From the NCBI GenBank assembly GCA_947501805.1, contig CANMXJ010000003.1, positions 310,001 to 374,000 of the forward strand: a stretch of DNA of 64,000 nucleotides. Direction: 5' to 3'. The notes under the pieces were generated by a model that saw only the letters and a list, made by a program, of their open reading frames with translations, ran no database searches and was not told the origin of the DNA. The DNA is from an uncultured Sulfitobacter sp. (GTDB lineage Bacteria > Pseudomonadota > Alphaproteobacteria > Rhodobacterales > Rhodobacteraceae). Both the position numbers and the translations under genes were made by a program. Every line of letters begins with the position of its first letter. Position 1 is the first letter of the stretch. Below, piece by piece: positions 25,346 to 35,019 of the stretch.

Positions 25346-27092
25346 GGGTCTCCACCGCTGCACCAGGATGCGTGACCGCGCCCAAATAAGTTGGGCCGAC
25401 CAACTGCGCATACTTCCACAGCGCGCCGGAGGCATAGTTCGTTGGCCGCGGACCCGGCCATGCGGCTTTGCGGGCGGCCAGTTCTTCGTCCGTCAAATCA
25501 ACGCTGATGGAGCCTTCGATTGCGTTCAAAGTGATCATGTCGCCGTTCTTGAGCAGGCCAATCGGGCCACCCAGCGCCGCTTCGGGCCCAACGTGTCCGA
25601 CGCAGAAACCACGTGTCGCGCCAGAGAAACGACCGTCTGTGATCAGCGCGACTTTCTTGCCCATGCCTTGTCCTGACAGGGCCGCCGTGGTTGCCAGCAT
25701 TTCTCGCATGCCCGGCCCGCCGCGTGGTCCTTCGTTGCGGATCACGAACACATCGCCTTCGGAATAGGTGCGGTTCTGCACCGCCTCAAACGCGTCCTGT
25801 TCACATTCAAAGATCAGCGCGGGACCGGTAAACACGATGTCTTCGTCCGACATGCCGGCGATTTTCACAATGGCACCTTCGGGGGCGAGGTTGCCCTTGA
25901 GGCCAACAACGCCGCCGGTTTTGCTAATGGGATTGTCGATGGCGTGGATCACCTTGCCGTCCGCTTCGCGGGTAATGCGGTCCAGCTCCTCGCCCATGGA
26001 ATAGCCCGTGGCGGTCATACAATCGACGTGGATCAGACCGGCCTTGCGCAATTCGTTCAATACAACCGGAACACCGCCTGCATCATACAGGTCTTTGGCC
26101 ACATAAGCACCGCCCGGTTTCATATCGACAAAATGTGGCGTGTCGCGGAAGATTTCGCAGACGTCTTCAAGGAAGAAGTCGATCCCCGCCTCATGGGCCA
26201 TCGCAGGCAGGTGAAGGCCTGCATTGGTGGAGCCACCGGTACAAGCCACGATACGCGCGGCGTTTTCGAACGCCTCGCGGGTGCAGATGTCACGTGCGCG
26301 GATGTTCTTTTCGATCAGGTTCATCACCGCAGCACCAGACGCGCGGCCATATTCATCGCGGTCCTTGTAGGGCGCGGGCATGCCGGAGGAGTTGGGCAGC
26401 GCAAGGCCGATGGCTTCGGACACGCAAGCCATGGTGTTGGCAGTGAACTGGCCACCGCAGGCACCCGCAGAGGGGCAGGCGACGCGCTCAAGAATTTCCA
26501 GCTCCGCCTCGGTCATGGTACCGGACTGATAGTTCCCAACCGCTTCGAACATGTCCTGAACCGTCAGGTCACGCTCGGCAAAGCTTTGCGGTACATCTGC
26601 GCCCTTGGGCGCTTTACCTGGCAGGATCGACCCGCCATAGAGAAAGACAGACGGCGTGTTCAAACGCAGCATCGCCATCATCATGCCCGGCAGGGATTTG
26701 TCACAGCCTGCAAGGCCGACAATTGCGTCGTAACAGTGACCGCGCATTGTCAACTCAACCGTATCGGCAATTGCATCGCGTGACGCGAGCGAAGAGCGCA
26801 TGCCCTCATGGCCCATCGCAATGCCGTCGGTCACCGTAATCGTGGTAAATTCTCGCGGTGTGCCCTGCTCATCCTTGACGCCGGCCTTGACGGCCTGCGC
26901 CTGGCGGGACAGCGCGATGTTACACGGGGCTGCTTCGTTCCAACAGGTTGCAACGCCAACCAATGGCTGATGGATTTCTTCTTCTGTCATGCCCATTGCA
27001 TAGTAATAGGACCGGTGCGGCGCGCGTGCGGGCCCTTCGGTTACATGGCGGCTAGGCAATTTGGTTTTGTCAAAGCGTTGGTTGCTGGACAT
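25326..27092 (-). CDS. ilvD: Dihydroxy-acid dehydratase
   Basis: This 588-residue enzyme makes 2-keto acids from dihydroxy acids in the valine, leucine and isoleucine pathway. The Fe-S cluster cysteines lie in [23 protein letters not shown] and the [13 protein letters not shown] region. The IlvD/Edd signatures [11 protein letters not shown] and the C-terminal [21 protein letters not shown] are present. The start at 27092 (MSSNQRFDK) has GGGAG about 8 nt upstream; a longer frame to 27146 lacks such a site. The C-terminus overlaps the following lipoprotein gene. Confidence 0.97.
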   Translation of the reverse strand: MSSNQRFDKTKLPSRHVTEGPARAPHRSYYYAMGMTEEEIHQPLVGVATCWNEAAPCNIALSRQAQAVKAGVKDEQGTPREFTTITVTDGIAMGHEGMRSSLASRDAIADTVELTMRGHCYDAIVGLAGCDKSLPGMMMAMLRLNTPSVFLYGGSILPGKAPKGADVPQSFAERDLTVQDMFEAVGNYQSGTMTEAELEILERVACPSAGACGGQFTANTMACVSEAIGLALPNSSGMPAPYKDRDEYGRASGAAVMNLIEKNIRARDICTREAFENAARIVACTGGSTNAGLHLPAMAHEAGIDFFLEDVCEIFRDTPHFVDMKPGGAYVAKDLYDAGGVPVVLNELRKAGLIHVDCMTATGYSMGEELDRITREADGKVIHAIDNPISKTGGVVGLKGNLAPEGAIVKIAGMSDEDIVFTGPALIFECEQDAFEAVQNRTYSEGDVFVIRNEGPRGGPGMREMLATTAALSGQGMGKKVALITDGRFSGATRGFCVGHVGPEAALGGPIGLLKNGDMITLNAIEGSISVDLTDEELAARKAAWPGPRPTNYASGALWKYAQLVGPTYLGAVTHPGAAVETHEYMEL

Positions 27093-27255
27093 TTGGTGGC
27101 TCCCTCGAAAATCGTGTCGCAACCGGAATAGTCGGGCGGGCCGCATGCTGCAAGGGCCACGCTGCGATGTTGTAATGCACGAAGCTGCGCCCTAGGTAGG
27201 GAACCAAGACACGCAGGGACTGATCCGGCCCCTCGTCCCAGCGAAGGTCCGCCCC

Positions 27256-30200
27256 ATGGAACGCAGCATTTTTTCGTTCATTTGGAAATATTCCAAACGA
27301 GAGCAAATCTATTTGCTGGTGTTCACGCTGTTCACCTTTCCGTTTCTGTACGCCACGTTGGAGCTGCCCAAGCGGATCATCAACGACGCAATCGGGGCGC
27401 AGGCGGATATCATAAATGTGTTTGGCTATCAGATAAGCCAGGTGCAATTCCTGATGCTCCTGTGTTTTGGATACCTCGCAGCGGTGCTGGTTCATGGCTT
27501 GCTCAAGATGCGGCTGAACACGATGAAGGGTGTTTTGTCCGAACGCATGCTGCGCCGCTTTCGCTATATGCTGGTGAACCGCATGATGCGGTTTCCGCGT
27601 AGCTATTTCGAAAAGACGTCACAGGGTGAACTGGTCAGCATGGTCACCTCCGAAGCCGAGCCGATGGGTGGCTTGATGGGGGACGCAGTTGCGCAGCCTG
27701 TTTTTCAGGCAGGCCAGATGCTGGTGATTGTGGTGTTCCTGTTTCTTCAATCGTTCTGGTTTGGGGTGGCTGGTGTCGCGCTGATCCCGTTGCAGGCGTG
27801 GCTCATTCCCTTGCTGCAACGCCAGATTAACCTGTTGAACAAGGAACGGATCAAGGAAATCCGTCACTTTGCCGCCGAAATTGGTGAAACAGCTGCAGGG
27901 ATCACCGATCTGCGCACCAATGGCGGTTGGCGGTTCCAGCTTGCAAGATTTACGGACCGTTTGGGGCGGCTGTTCGAGGTGCGGTTCCGTATCTATCAAA
28001 AGAAGTTCTTTATGAAGTTTCTGAACAACTTCATCACACAACTGACACCGTTTTTCTTTTATGCTGTTGGCGGTTATCTGGCGATCAAGGGCGAGATTAC
28101 AGTTGGCGCGCTGGTCGCGGCATTGGCTGCCTACAAGGACCTGAGCAATCCGTGGAAAGAGTTGTTGGCCTATTACAACCAGACGCAGGACATGGCGTTG
28201 CGCTGGGACGTGGTCACGGAACGCTTTGCGCCCAAGAACATGATCGCAGAGTCATTGTTCACTGGCACACCTGACGAAATCCCGCATCTTCGCGGTGATA
28301 TCGTATTGCGAAATGTTTCGGTGCGGGCGGGGAATGGGGACATGATCCTTAGCGATCTGTCACTGGACATTCCCGCCGGCAGTCAGGTTGCATTCGAGGT
28401 GGGCACCCAGTCGGAGCGTACGGCGCTGGCCGAACTGCTGACGCGGGAAATAAACCCGACGCGTGGCAAGGTCGAGATTGCGGGCCGTAATCTGGCGGGG
28501 CTGCATCAGGCGGTGGTGGCTGCCCGCATCGGTTATGCACAGGCGCAGCCCTATCTGTTTCAGGGCAACATCGGGGACAACTTGTTGATGCCGTTGCGCA
28601 CCAGCCCGAAAACCGTTTTGTGGGATCCGCAACACAGTGACCGCTCCACCATAGAAGCGCGGCGCAGTGGCAACAGTCCTGACAGTACACGGGCCGATTG
28701 GCTTGATCCGGGAATAGCACAGCTGAACACCCGCGAGGATGTGCACAAATTCTGGTTCGAGATCACCGAGGCGCTGGGAACGGCAGACATAATATTTGAA
28801 GCCATGCTGGATGCGCGCATGGACCCCGAACGCAATCCAGAGCTGGCTCGGCGCATTGTTGGGTTGCGCGATGAGGTGTACGAGCGGATAAAGTCGGAAG
28901 GGCTGGAGGGTGGTTATTACCGTTTCGACCCTGACCAGTTCAACCCGGCTATGCCTGTCGGCGGAAACCTGATTTTTGCCTCCCCCAAGCAGGACATTAC
29001 ACAGGAGGGCTTGGTCGAGCAGCGCAGCTTTCTGGCCATGGTCATGGATCAGGGACTGGCCGAACAGGGCATCGCGATTTCGCAAACACTTGTGGAAACG
29101 CTGCACCAGACTTTCGGGTCCGACGGGACAGATCACCCTTTATTCACGGCCCTCGGCATCGAAGAGACGCTGTATGAGCAGCTGACTGATATTGCAGCGC
29201 GTCGCAAGGAACACGGGGATCAGGCGTTGTCCTCCGAAGAATTTGCGTTGTTGCTGACAGTACCCTTTGCCCTGACTGCCGAACAATTCGGCCCGTCTTT
29301 TCCCGAAAGCTTCAAGCGGGAAATTCTGCGTGTCCGTAAAACCCAAGGCCAGCAATTGCAAGAGCAGGCACTTGACCTGTTTATGCCGATTGAGCCGGAA
29401 AACTATCTGCCTCGCCTGACACTGCTGGAAAACCTGCTTTATGGCCGTTTATCGAGCATGGCTGGATTGCAGGCAGACCTGTTGCGCGATATGGTATCGG
29501 AAGTGCTGGTCAAACACGATCTTAAGCGGCTGATTTCGATTAACCTTTTCGACGTGCCAACCGCGATCGGCGGCACCAACCTGCCTGCGGTCTTTCAACA
29601 GCGTGCTGCCTTTGGACGTGCTGCGATCAAGCGGCCAGATGTCTTGGTTCTCAATCAGTCGTTGGCAGGGCAAAGCGCAGATGTGCAAAAACAGATTCGC
29701 CATAACCTTAGCGCGTTACTGCCGCAGACGACGCAGATTTACATCAACGACAGGTTCGCCAATCCCGACGATTTTGATCTGCACATCGAGATCAAGAATG
29801 GTCGTGTCAAAGGTGTCGAAAAGTCAGAACTCCTTGAAGAAGAAGGGGCCACTTCTGATGATCTGCGCAGCAAACTGCGCATCATCTCAAGCAACGCGCT
29901 TTTTGCATCTCTTGACGGGCGTAACCAACGTCTGCTGGCGTTTGCAGCGCAGTGGTACACAGCGGCCGCAGGACAGCGCATCTTTACGGCTGGCGAACGG
30001 CCGGATGCGGCGTATCTCTGTCTGTCGGGGCATGCCGAACTGGGCAACCATACAGAAGACGGCATTTATCGTCACGTCTCCGATGTTGCGCCTGGCCGCT
30101 TGATCGGTGATTTGGCGATTATTCTGGATGAGCCGCGCCAACTGGATCTGACCGCCACCGAAGAGGTAAAGTTCTTGCGCATCGGAGCCGAGCAATTCTT

Positions 30201-30363
30201 GTCCGTTATCGAAAGCGACAAGGTAGTCTTGCTTAGCCTGTTGCGCACAGTTTCGGGTCATTTGTCAGGGGCTGCGGATCTTTTGATCGAGGCCGGTATC
30301 GAGGTGCCGCCCGAACGCACGCCGCCGTCCCTGCGGGTCAAGCCGGAAGAAGATGTTCCATGA
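27256..30363 (+). CDS. ABC-exporter-like protein with degenerate nucleotide-binding domain and cNMP-binding-like domain
   Basis: This 1035-residue protein starts with a type-I exporter membrane domain (about residues 1-320). A nucleotide-binding fold follows (about 345-445 and 715-855), interrupted by a roughly 270-residue insertion. A cyclic-nucleotide-binding-like domain lies at about 875-1010. Every catalytic motif is altered: Walker A reads GTQSERTA (383-390), the signature reads LPAVF (776-780), Walker B reads VLVLNQ with N800 and Q801, and the switch histidine site is D832. Structural residues such as GGTNL and QQRAAFGRA remain, so the fold is kept without ATPase chemistry. The cNMP domain is also partly changed (GD at 951-952, R961 kept). 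The stop overlaps the CPBP protease gene by 4 nt. The function is not known. Confidence 0.9.
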   Translation: MERSIFSFIWKYSKREQIYLLVFTLFTFPFLYATLELPKRIINDAIGAQADIINVFGYQISQVQFLMLLCFGYLAAVLVHGLLKMRLNTMKGVLSERMLRRFRYMLVNRMMRFPRSYFEKTSQGELVSMVTSEAEPMGGLMGDAVAQPVFQAGQMLVIVVFLFLQSFWFGVAGVALIPLQAWLIPLLQRQINLLNKERIKEIRHFAAEIGETAAGITDLRTNGGWRFQLARFTDRLGRLFEVRFRIYQKKFFMKFLNNFITQLTPFFFYAVGGYLAIKGEITVGALVAALAAYKDLSNPWKELLAYYNQTQDMALRWDVVTERFAPKNMIAESLFTGTPDEIPHLRGDIVLRNVSVRAGNGDMILSDLSLDIPAGSQVAFEVGTQSERTALAELLTREINPTRGKVEIAGRNLAGLHQAVVAARIGYAQAQPYLFQGNIGDNLLMPLRTSPKTVLWDPQHSDRSTIEARRSGNSPDSTRADWLDPGIAQLNTREDVHKFWFEITEALGTADIIFEAMLDARMDPERNPELARRIVGLRDEVYERIKSEGLEGGYYRFDPDQFNPAMPVGGNLIFASPKQDITQEGLVEQRSFLAMVMDQGLAEQGIAISQTLVETLHQTFGSDGTDHPLFTALGIEETLYEQLTDIAARRKEHGDQALSSEEFALLLTVPFALTAEQFGPSFPESFKREILRVRKTQGQQLQEQALDLFMPIEPENYLPRLTLLENLLYGRLSSMAGLQADLLRDMVSEVLVKHDLKRLISINLFDVPTAIGGTNLPAVFQQRAAFGRAAIKRPDVLVLNQSLAGQSADVQKQIRHNLSALLPQTTQIYINDRFANPDDFDLHIEIKNGRVKGVEKSELLEEEGATSDDLRSKLRIISSNALFASLDGRNQRLLAFAAQWYTAAAGQRIFTAGERPDAAYLCLSGHAELGNHTEDGIYRHVSDVAPGRLIGDLAIILDEPRQLDLTATEEVKFLRIGAEQFLSVIESDKVVLLSLLRTVSGHLSGAADLLIEAGIEVPPERTPPSLRVKPEEDVP

Positions 30364-31259
30364 ACTCTCATGCAGCTTATCACGCACATGAAGCGTTTGT
30401 TGCGCCTGCCCGATCCCGTTCATCGCTTTGGCGGTTTGGTGCCGGAATGGTGTTGGCGACATTTGTCTATATCTCACTGAACCAGGTATTCTTTCAAACG
30501 GTCTATGGCATTGCGTTGTCTGGCAATCCTGCCGTTCTTGGGGAAATGGCAACAGGCCGGACGCCGCCTGCAATGTATCTGCTGCTGTTCAGCTTTGTAT
30601 TTATGATCGTCGGAGTAGGGTTAAGCGCGCGGTTGCTCCACCAGCGGTCGGTTCTGTCCTTACTAGGTCCACCAGACGTATTGTTGCATGATTTTCGTGC
30701 AGTTTTCTTGACCGTATTCGGGATCATGGCCGTTGTTTTTGTGCTGCCACCTTGGGGCATGGGCGATGATTTTATCCCGAACATGGCATTGGGGACCTGG
30801 CTTGCCTTGCTGATTCCGTCACTGGGTTTCATCCTTATTCAGGTCAGCGCCGAAGAAATCGTGTTTCGCGGCTATGTCCAGCAACAACTTGCGGCGCGGT
30901 TCCGCTCTCCGTTGATCTGGATGGTTCTGCCTTCTGTATTGTTTGCAGTTGGTCACTATCTTCCGGACATAGCCGGTGATAATGCGCTGATGATTGCGGT
31001 TTGGGCGGGTGTGTTTGGCATCCTGATGGCCGATCTGACAGCCCGGTCAGGGTCACTTGGTCCTGCCATTGCCGTGCACTTTCTTAATAATGTATCCGCA
31101 ATGATGATTATTTCGCTGCCCGACGACCTCTCCGGGCTTGCGCTTTATCTGACGCCGTTTGGTGTCGACGATACTGATATGCTGCGCGCTTGGTTGCCGG
31201 TAGACTTTGCGATGATGCTGGTCTTGTGGCTCGGCGCGCGCCTTGCCATCAGGCGCTGA
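30360..31259 (+). CDS. CPBP family intramembrane metalloprotease
   Basis: This 299-residue polytopic membrane protein has the CPBP (Abi/CAAX-protease-like) motifs: EEIVFRG with E165, E166 and R170; FAVGH with H199; and HFLNN with H240 and N244. These residues form the glutamate/histidine metal site of this family, so it should be an active intramembrane protease. Eight or so membrane segments are seen. The ATGA overlap with the ABC-like gene upstream points to a fixed partnership. In other bacteria such proteases process peptides or defend against bacteriocins; the substrate here is unknown. Confidence 0.92.
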   Translation: MNSHAAYHAHEAFVAPARSRSSLWRFGAGMVLATFVYISLNQVFFQTVYGIALSGNPAVLGEMATGRTPPAMYLLLFSFVFMIVGVGLSARLLHQRSVLSLLGPPDVLLHDFRAVFLTVFGIMAVVFVLPPWGMGDDFIPNMALGTWLALLIPSLGFILIQVSAEEIVFRGYVQQQLAARFRSPLIWMVLPSVLFAVGHYLPDIAGDNALMIAVWAGVFGILMADLTARSGSLGPAIAVHFLNNVSAMMIISLPDDLSGLALYLTPFGVDDTDMLRAWLPVDFAMMLVLWLGARLAIRR

Positions 31260-31317
31260 TTGCAATTTATCCGCATGCGTCTTATCTGGAACTAAACACA
31301 GCCATCAGGGTCGCTTC

Positions 31318-32268
31318 ATGAACTGGATCAACAACTACGTCCGTCCCCGGATCAATTCGATCTTTTCGCGCCGCGAAACGCCGGACAATCTGTGGACGAA
31401 ATGCGATGACTGCGGCACCATGCTGTTTCACCGCGAAGTGTCGGACAACCTCAATGTCTGCACCAACTGCGGCCATCACATGCCCATCGGCGCACGCGAG
31501 CGGTTTACGTCCTTGTTTGACGGTGGAATTTTCACCGAAGTCACGGTACCCAAACCGCCCGCCGACCCCCTGCATTTCCGCGATCAAAAGAAGTATCCTG
31601 ATCGTTTGAAAGCCGCGCAAAAGGAAACCGGTGAAGACGAAGCAATGCTGGTGGCCACGGGCGAAATGGGCCGCACGCCGATTGTTGCCGCCTGTCAGGA
31701 TTTCTCGTTCATGGCCGGGTCCATGGGCATGTATGTAGGCAACGCGATCATTGCTGCCGCCGAAGAGGCGGTGAAGCTAAAGCGTCCGTTGATCCTGTTT
31801 TCCGCAGCAGGTGGCGCGCGCATGCAGGAAGGGATTTTGTCCCTGATGCAGATGCCGCGCACGACCGTTGCCGTACAGATGCTGAAAGAAGCTGGGTTGC
31901 CCTATATCGTTGTGTTGACACATCCCACAACGGGCGGTGTCACCGCCAGCTATGCGATGCTGGGCGATGTACATATCGCCGAACCCAACGCGTTGATCTG
32001 TTTTGCGGGTCCGCGCGTGATTGAACAAACCATCCGTGAAAAATTGCCCGATGGATTTCAACGTGCCGAATACCTGCTTGATCACGGCATGCTGGATCGG
32101 GTCACACCGCGCAACGAATTGCGCGATGAACTGATTAACATCACGCGGATGTTGTTGGGTTTGCCGCCTGCCGTGCGCGCCGATCTACCGCCGCCCCAAG
32201 ACGGTGGTGATCTGGATCACGCATTGACAGAAACCGAAGATGCCGCACAGGACGCACCGCAGAAATGA
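31318..32268 (+). CDS. accD: Acetyl-CoA carboxylase carboxyltransferase subunit beta
   Basis: This 316-residue subunit transfers the carboxyl group from biotin to acetyl-CoA, the first step of fatty acid synthesis. The N-terminus holds a four-cysteine zinc ribbon ([10 protein letters not shown], then NVCTNCGHH). The carboxyltransferase core has [14 protein letters not shown] and the [16 protein letters not shown] segment that shapes the CoA site. The start at 31318 is chosen by family length ([10 protein letters not shown]). folC overlaps its stop by 4 nt, the usual order in many bacteria. Confidence 0.97.
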   Translation: MNWINNYVRPRINSIFSRRETPDNLWTKCDDCGTMLFHREVSDNLNVCTNCGHHMPIGARERFTSLFDGGIFTEVTVPKPPADPLHFRDQKKYPDRLKAAQKETGEDEAMLVATGEMGRTPIVAACQDFSFMAGSMGMYVGNAIIAAAEEAVKLKRPLILFSAAGGARMQEGILSLMQMPRTTVAVQMLKEAGLPYIVVLTHPTTGGVTASYAMLGDVHIAEPNALICFAGPRVIEQTIREKLPDGFQRAEYLLDHGMLDRVTPRNELRDELINITRMLLGLPPAVRADLPPPQDGGDLDHALTETEDAAQDAPQK

Positions 32269-33539
32269 GCGGGCCGACATCTGACCTCATCCTTGAGCGG
32301 ATGATGGCGCTGCATCCCAAGGTGATCGATCTGACATTGGGCCGCATGTTCCGTCTTCTTGAGACATTGGGCAATCCGCAAGAAAAACTACCGCCGATCA
32401 TCCACCTTGCCGGCACCAACGGCAAAGGATCGACCCAAGCGATGATCCGCGCGGGTCTAGAGGCGGCTGGCAACAAGGTGCATGCCTATACGTCGCCACA
32501 TCTGGCCCGGTTTCACGAACGTATCCGGCTCGCTGGAGAATTGATCGACGAAGACGCGCTGACGGCCTTGCTGGATGAGTGCTACGAAGCGAACAACGGC
32601 GAGACGGTTACGTATTTCGAGATCACTACAGCGGCAGCCTTGCTGGCGTTTTCCCGTGTCCCTGCGGATTATACGCTGCTTGAAGTCGGTCTGGGCGGAC
32701 GTGTGGATGCGACCAATGTGACGGATGATATGGCGTTGAGCATCATCACGCCTGTGTCCATCGACCACCAGCAGTTTCTGGGCGATACCCTACCCGAGAT
32801 CGCAGGTGAGAAAGCAGGTATCATCAAACGTGGCGTGCCCTGTATTGTTGGCCCACAAGATGAAACTGGCCTTGAAGTGATCGAAGCAGTTGCGGCCAAA
32901 AAGGGTGCGCCGCTGTTTGCTTATGGTCAGCAATGGCATGTTGGTGTTGAAGCAGGGCGATTGATCTATCAGGACGAGCGCGGATTGCTCGATCTGCCGC
33001 TACCCAACTTACCGGGCGCGCATCAGGTGATGAATGCAGGTGCTGCCCTTGCCGCCTGTCGCCATTTCGGTCTGGATGATGCGGCATGCGAAGCAGCAGT
33101 AACCCAAGCGCAATGGCCTGCCCGTATGCAGCGCCTGAAAGCTGGGCCGTTGGTCGAGCTGGCAGGGCAGGCGGAACTCTGGCTAGACGGCGGGCATAAT
33201 GCCGCTGCGGGTCATGCCTTGGCAGGCGTTCTGGCAACGGGGGGCAAGCGCCCGACACATCTGATCTGCGGGATGCTGAACACAAAAGACATCAGTGGCT
33301 ATCTGCGCCCCTTGGCAGAGCATGCACAAAGCCTGCATGCCGTTTCGATCCCCGGCGAGACTGCAACATTGCCTGCATCCGAAACAGCAAAGGCAGCCCG
33401 TAACGTGGGTATGAAGGCGGTCGAGGCGGAAAATGTCACTGAAGCCTTGCGGGAAATTGTCACGGATGCGCCGGGATCGCGCGTGTTAATCTGTGGTTCG
33501 CTGTATCTTGCTGGTGCAGTCTTGCGCGAAAATTCATAA
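32265..33539 (+). CDS. folC: Bifunctional folylpolyglutamate synthase/dihydrofolate synthase
   Basis: This 424-residue Mur-ligase-fold enzyme adds glutamate to dihydropteroate and to folates. The ATP-binding P-loop is [11 protein letters not shown] at about residues 47-57. The region [16 protein letters not shown] and [22 protein letters not shown] match the family. The C-terminal half has [10 protein letters not shown]. It is translationally coupled to accD by an ATGA overlap. Confidence 0.96.
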   Translation: MSGPTSDLILERMMALHPKVIDLTLGRMFRLLETLGNPQEKLPPIIHLAGTNGKGSTQAMIRAGLEAAGNKVHAYTSPHLARFHERIRLAGELIDEDALTALLDECYEANNGETVTYFEITTAAALLAFSRVPADYTLLEVGLGGRVDATNVTDDMALSIITPVSIDHQQFLGDTLPEIAGEKAGIIKRGVPCIVGPQDETGLEVIEAVAAKKGAPLFAYGQQWHVGVEAGRLIYQDERGLLDLPLPNLPGAHQVMNAGAALAACRHFGLDDAACEAAVTQAQWPARMQRLKAGPLVELAGQAELWLDGGHNAAAGHALAGVLATGGKRPTHLICGMLNTKDISGYLRPLAEHAQSLHAVSIPGETATLPASETAKAARNVGMKAVEAENVTEALREIVTDAPGSRVLICGSLYLAGAVLRENS

Positions 33540-33644
33540 ATGTTGTGTCTTGCTCTAGAAATCTAACGGGATGTTGGGTTACGCTGGGTTCAGTTTGGGA
33601 GCGCATCTGCCGCGCATTCCCAGATATTTGAGAGGAGACATATT

Positions 33645-33821
33645 ATGACAAAGAATATTGTAGTAACCCCGACAGACGCGAAAATGCCCCAAGGGCGCGG
33701 CCTGTCCCAGATCATGTTTGTTGTGATTGGTCTGGGTATCATCACAGGCGGTCTGTGGACCTTGTATATGGCCGATGCGCCATATCATCCTGAAGTAGAC
33801 ATTCAATTGGCAGCGGACTGA
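33645..33821 (+). CDS. Small single-pass membrane protein (58 aa)
   Basis: This short gene has an AGGAG ribosome site 7-8 nt upstream of ATG 33645 and encodes 58 residues. A polar N-terminus (MTKNIVVTPTDAKMPQGRG) leads to one membrane helix (SQIMFVVIGLGIITGGLWTLYM) and a short acidic tail (DAPYHPEVDIQLAAD). The sequence is well formed as a gene but I do not recognise the family. It ends 3 nt before the convergent zapE stop. Confidence 0.7.
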   Translation: MTKNIVVTPTDAKMPQGRGLSQIMFVVIGLGIITGGLWTLYMADAPYHPEVDIQLAAD

Positions 33822-33824
33822 GGT

Positions 33825-34883
33825 CTAGACGCCCCAACCATCCGCCTGCATCTCGCGCAAGCGCGAGGCGGTGCGCTCGAACTCAAATGTGCCTTCGCCT
33901 TCAAGATACAGCATTTCCGGCTTGGCGGCGGCGGAGCAGATTAACCTGACACGTGCCTCATATAGCGCATCAATCAGTGTAACGAACCGTTTGGCTTCAT
34001 TAAAATTCGAGCGTCCTAGCGTCGGGATATCATCCAGCAGCAGCACCCGAACCGTATCGGCCAAGGCCAGGTAATCAGCCGCTCCTAACGCTTTGCTGCA
34101 CAATTCGTGAAACCGCGCACGGGCCATGCCGTTGTGATAGCGCGGGATTTCCACATCGCGCCCTTTGACGCGCAGCACCAGTGGCGCACCGGGCGCTCCG
34201 GCAAGGTCTTGCCAGACGCTGTCCATTGCGGCGCGGCTTTCGGCATTTACCGGGGTAAAATAAACCTGCGTGCCCGCAAGGCGGTCCTGTCGATAATCCT
34301 TGGGACTAACAAGTTCATGCACAACCATTTTTTCTTTGATCAATTCGATGAACGGCACAAACAGATCGCGGTTCAGCCCGTCTTTGTACAGGTCATCGGG
34401 AATGCGATTGGAAGTCGTGACCACCACTACTCCGGCAGCAAACAATGCCTGAAACAGCCTGCCCACAATCATCGCATCGGTGATGTCGGTGATCTGCATT
34501 TCGTCAAATGCCAGTAGCCGGACAGACGCCGCAACATCGGCTGCAACAGGTGCAATGGCGTCATCTACGCCTGTTTTACGGGCCTCGTGCATGGCGCTGT
34601 GGATTTCCTGCATGAAGGCGTGAAAATGCACACGCCGCGATGGAATGCCGTCCAGATGTTCCACGAACATGTCCATTAACATGCTTTTGCCGCGACCAAC
34701 GCCGCCCCACAGGTATAGTCCCTTTGGCGGTTCAGGCGCTTTGCGAAACAGGCCCTTTTTGACCGGCACCAGCAATGCATCGCGGATGCGGTCGAACTCT
34801 GACAACACGGCTTCCTGCGCGGGATCAGCGTGAAGGGTGCCCTCGGCAATCAGGCGTTCATATGTCGTGCGTAAACTGGTCAT
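33825..34883 (-). CDS. zapE: Cell division protein ZapE (AFG1-like ATPase)
   Basis: This 352-residue P-loop ATPase has Walker A GGVGRGKSMLMD and Walker B LLAFDEMQITDI, plus the AFG1/ZapE segment VHFHAFMQEIH. In Escherichia coli ZapE associates with the Z-ring under stress; related mitochondrial proteins act in protein quality control. TSNRIPDDLYKDGLNR is a strongly conserved family block. It is divergent from an MFS gene. Confidence 0.95.
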   Translation of the reverse strand: MTSLRTTYERLIAEGTLHADPAQEAVLSEFDRIRDALLVPVKKGLFRKAPEPPKGLYLWGGVGRGKSMLMDMFVEHLDGIPSRRVHFHAFMQEIHSAMHEARKTGVDDAIAPVAADVAASVRLLAFDEMQITDITDAMIVGRLFQALFAAGVVVVTTSNRIPDDLYKDGLNRDLFVPFIELIKEKMVVHELVSPKDYRQDRLAGTQVYFTPVNAESRAAMDSVWQDLAGAPGAPLVLRVKGRDVEIPRYHNGMARARFHELCSKALGAADYLALADTVRVLLLDDIPTLGRSNFNEAKRFVTLIDALYEARVRLICSAAAKPEMLYLEGEGTFEFERTASRLREMQADGWGV

Positions 34884-35019
34884 GGCCCTGACTTATCCTA
34901 TGCACGAAGGGTTTGGAAAGCACTCGCATTCAGATCGGTGCGCGCACCATCACGATGCTTCATTTGACGCGCCCGTGCTTTTTTCGCAAACGTGGTGCAG
35001 CAAGATCAAGGAAGCCCCG

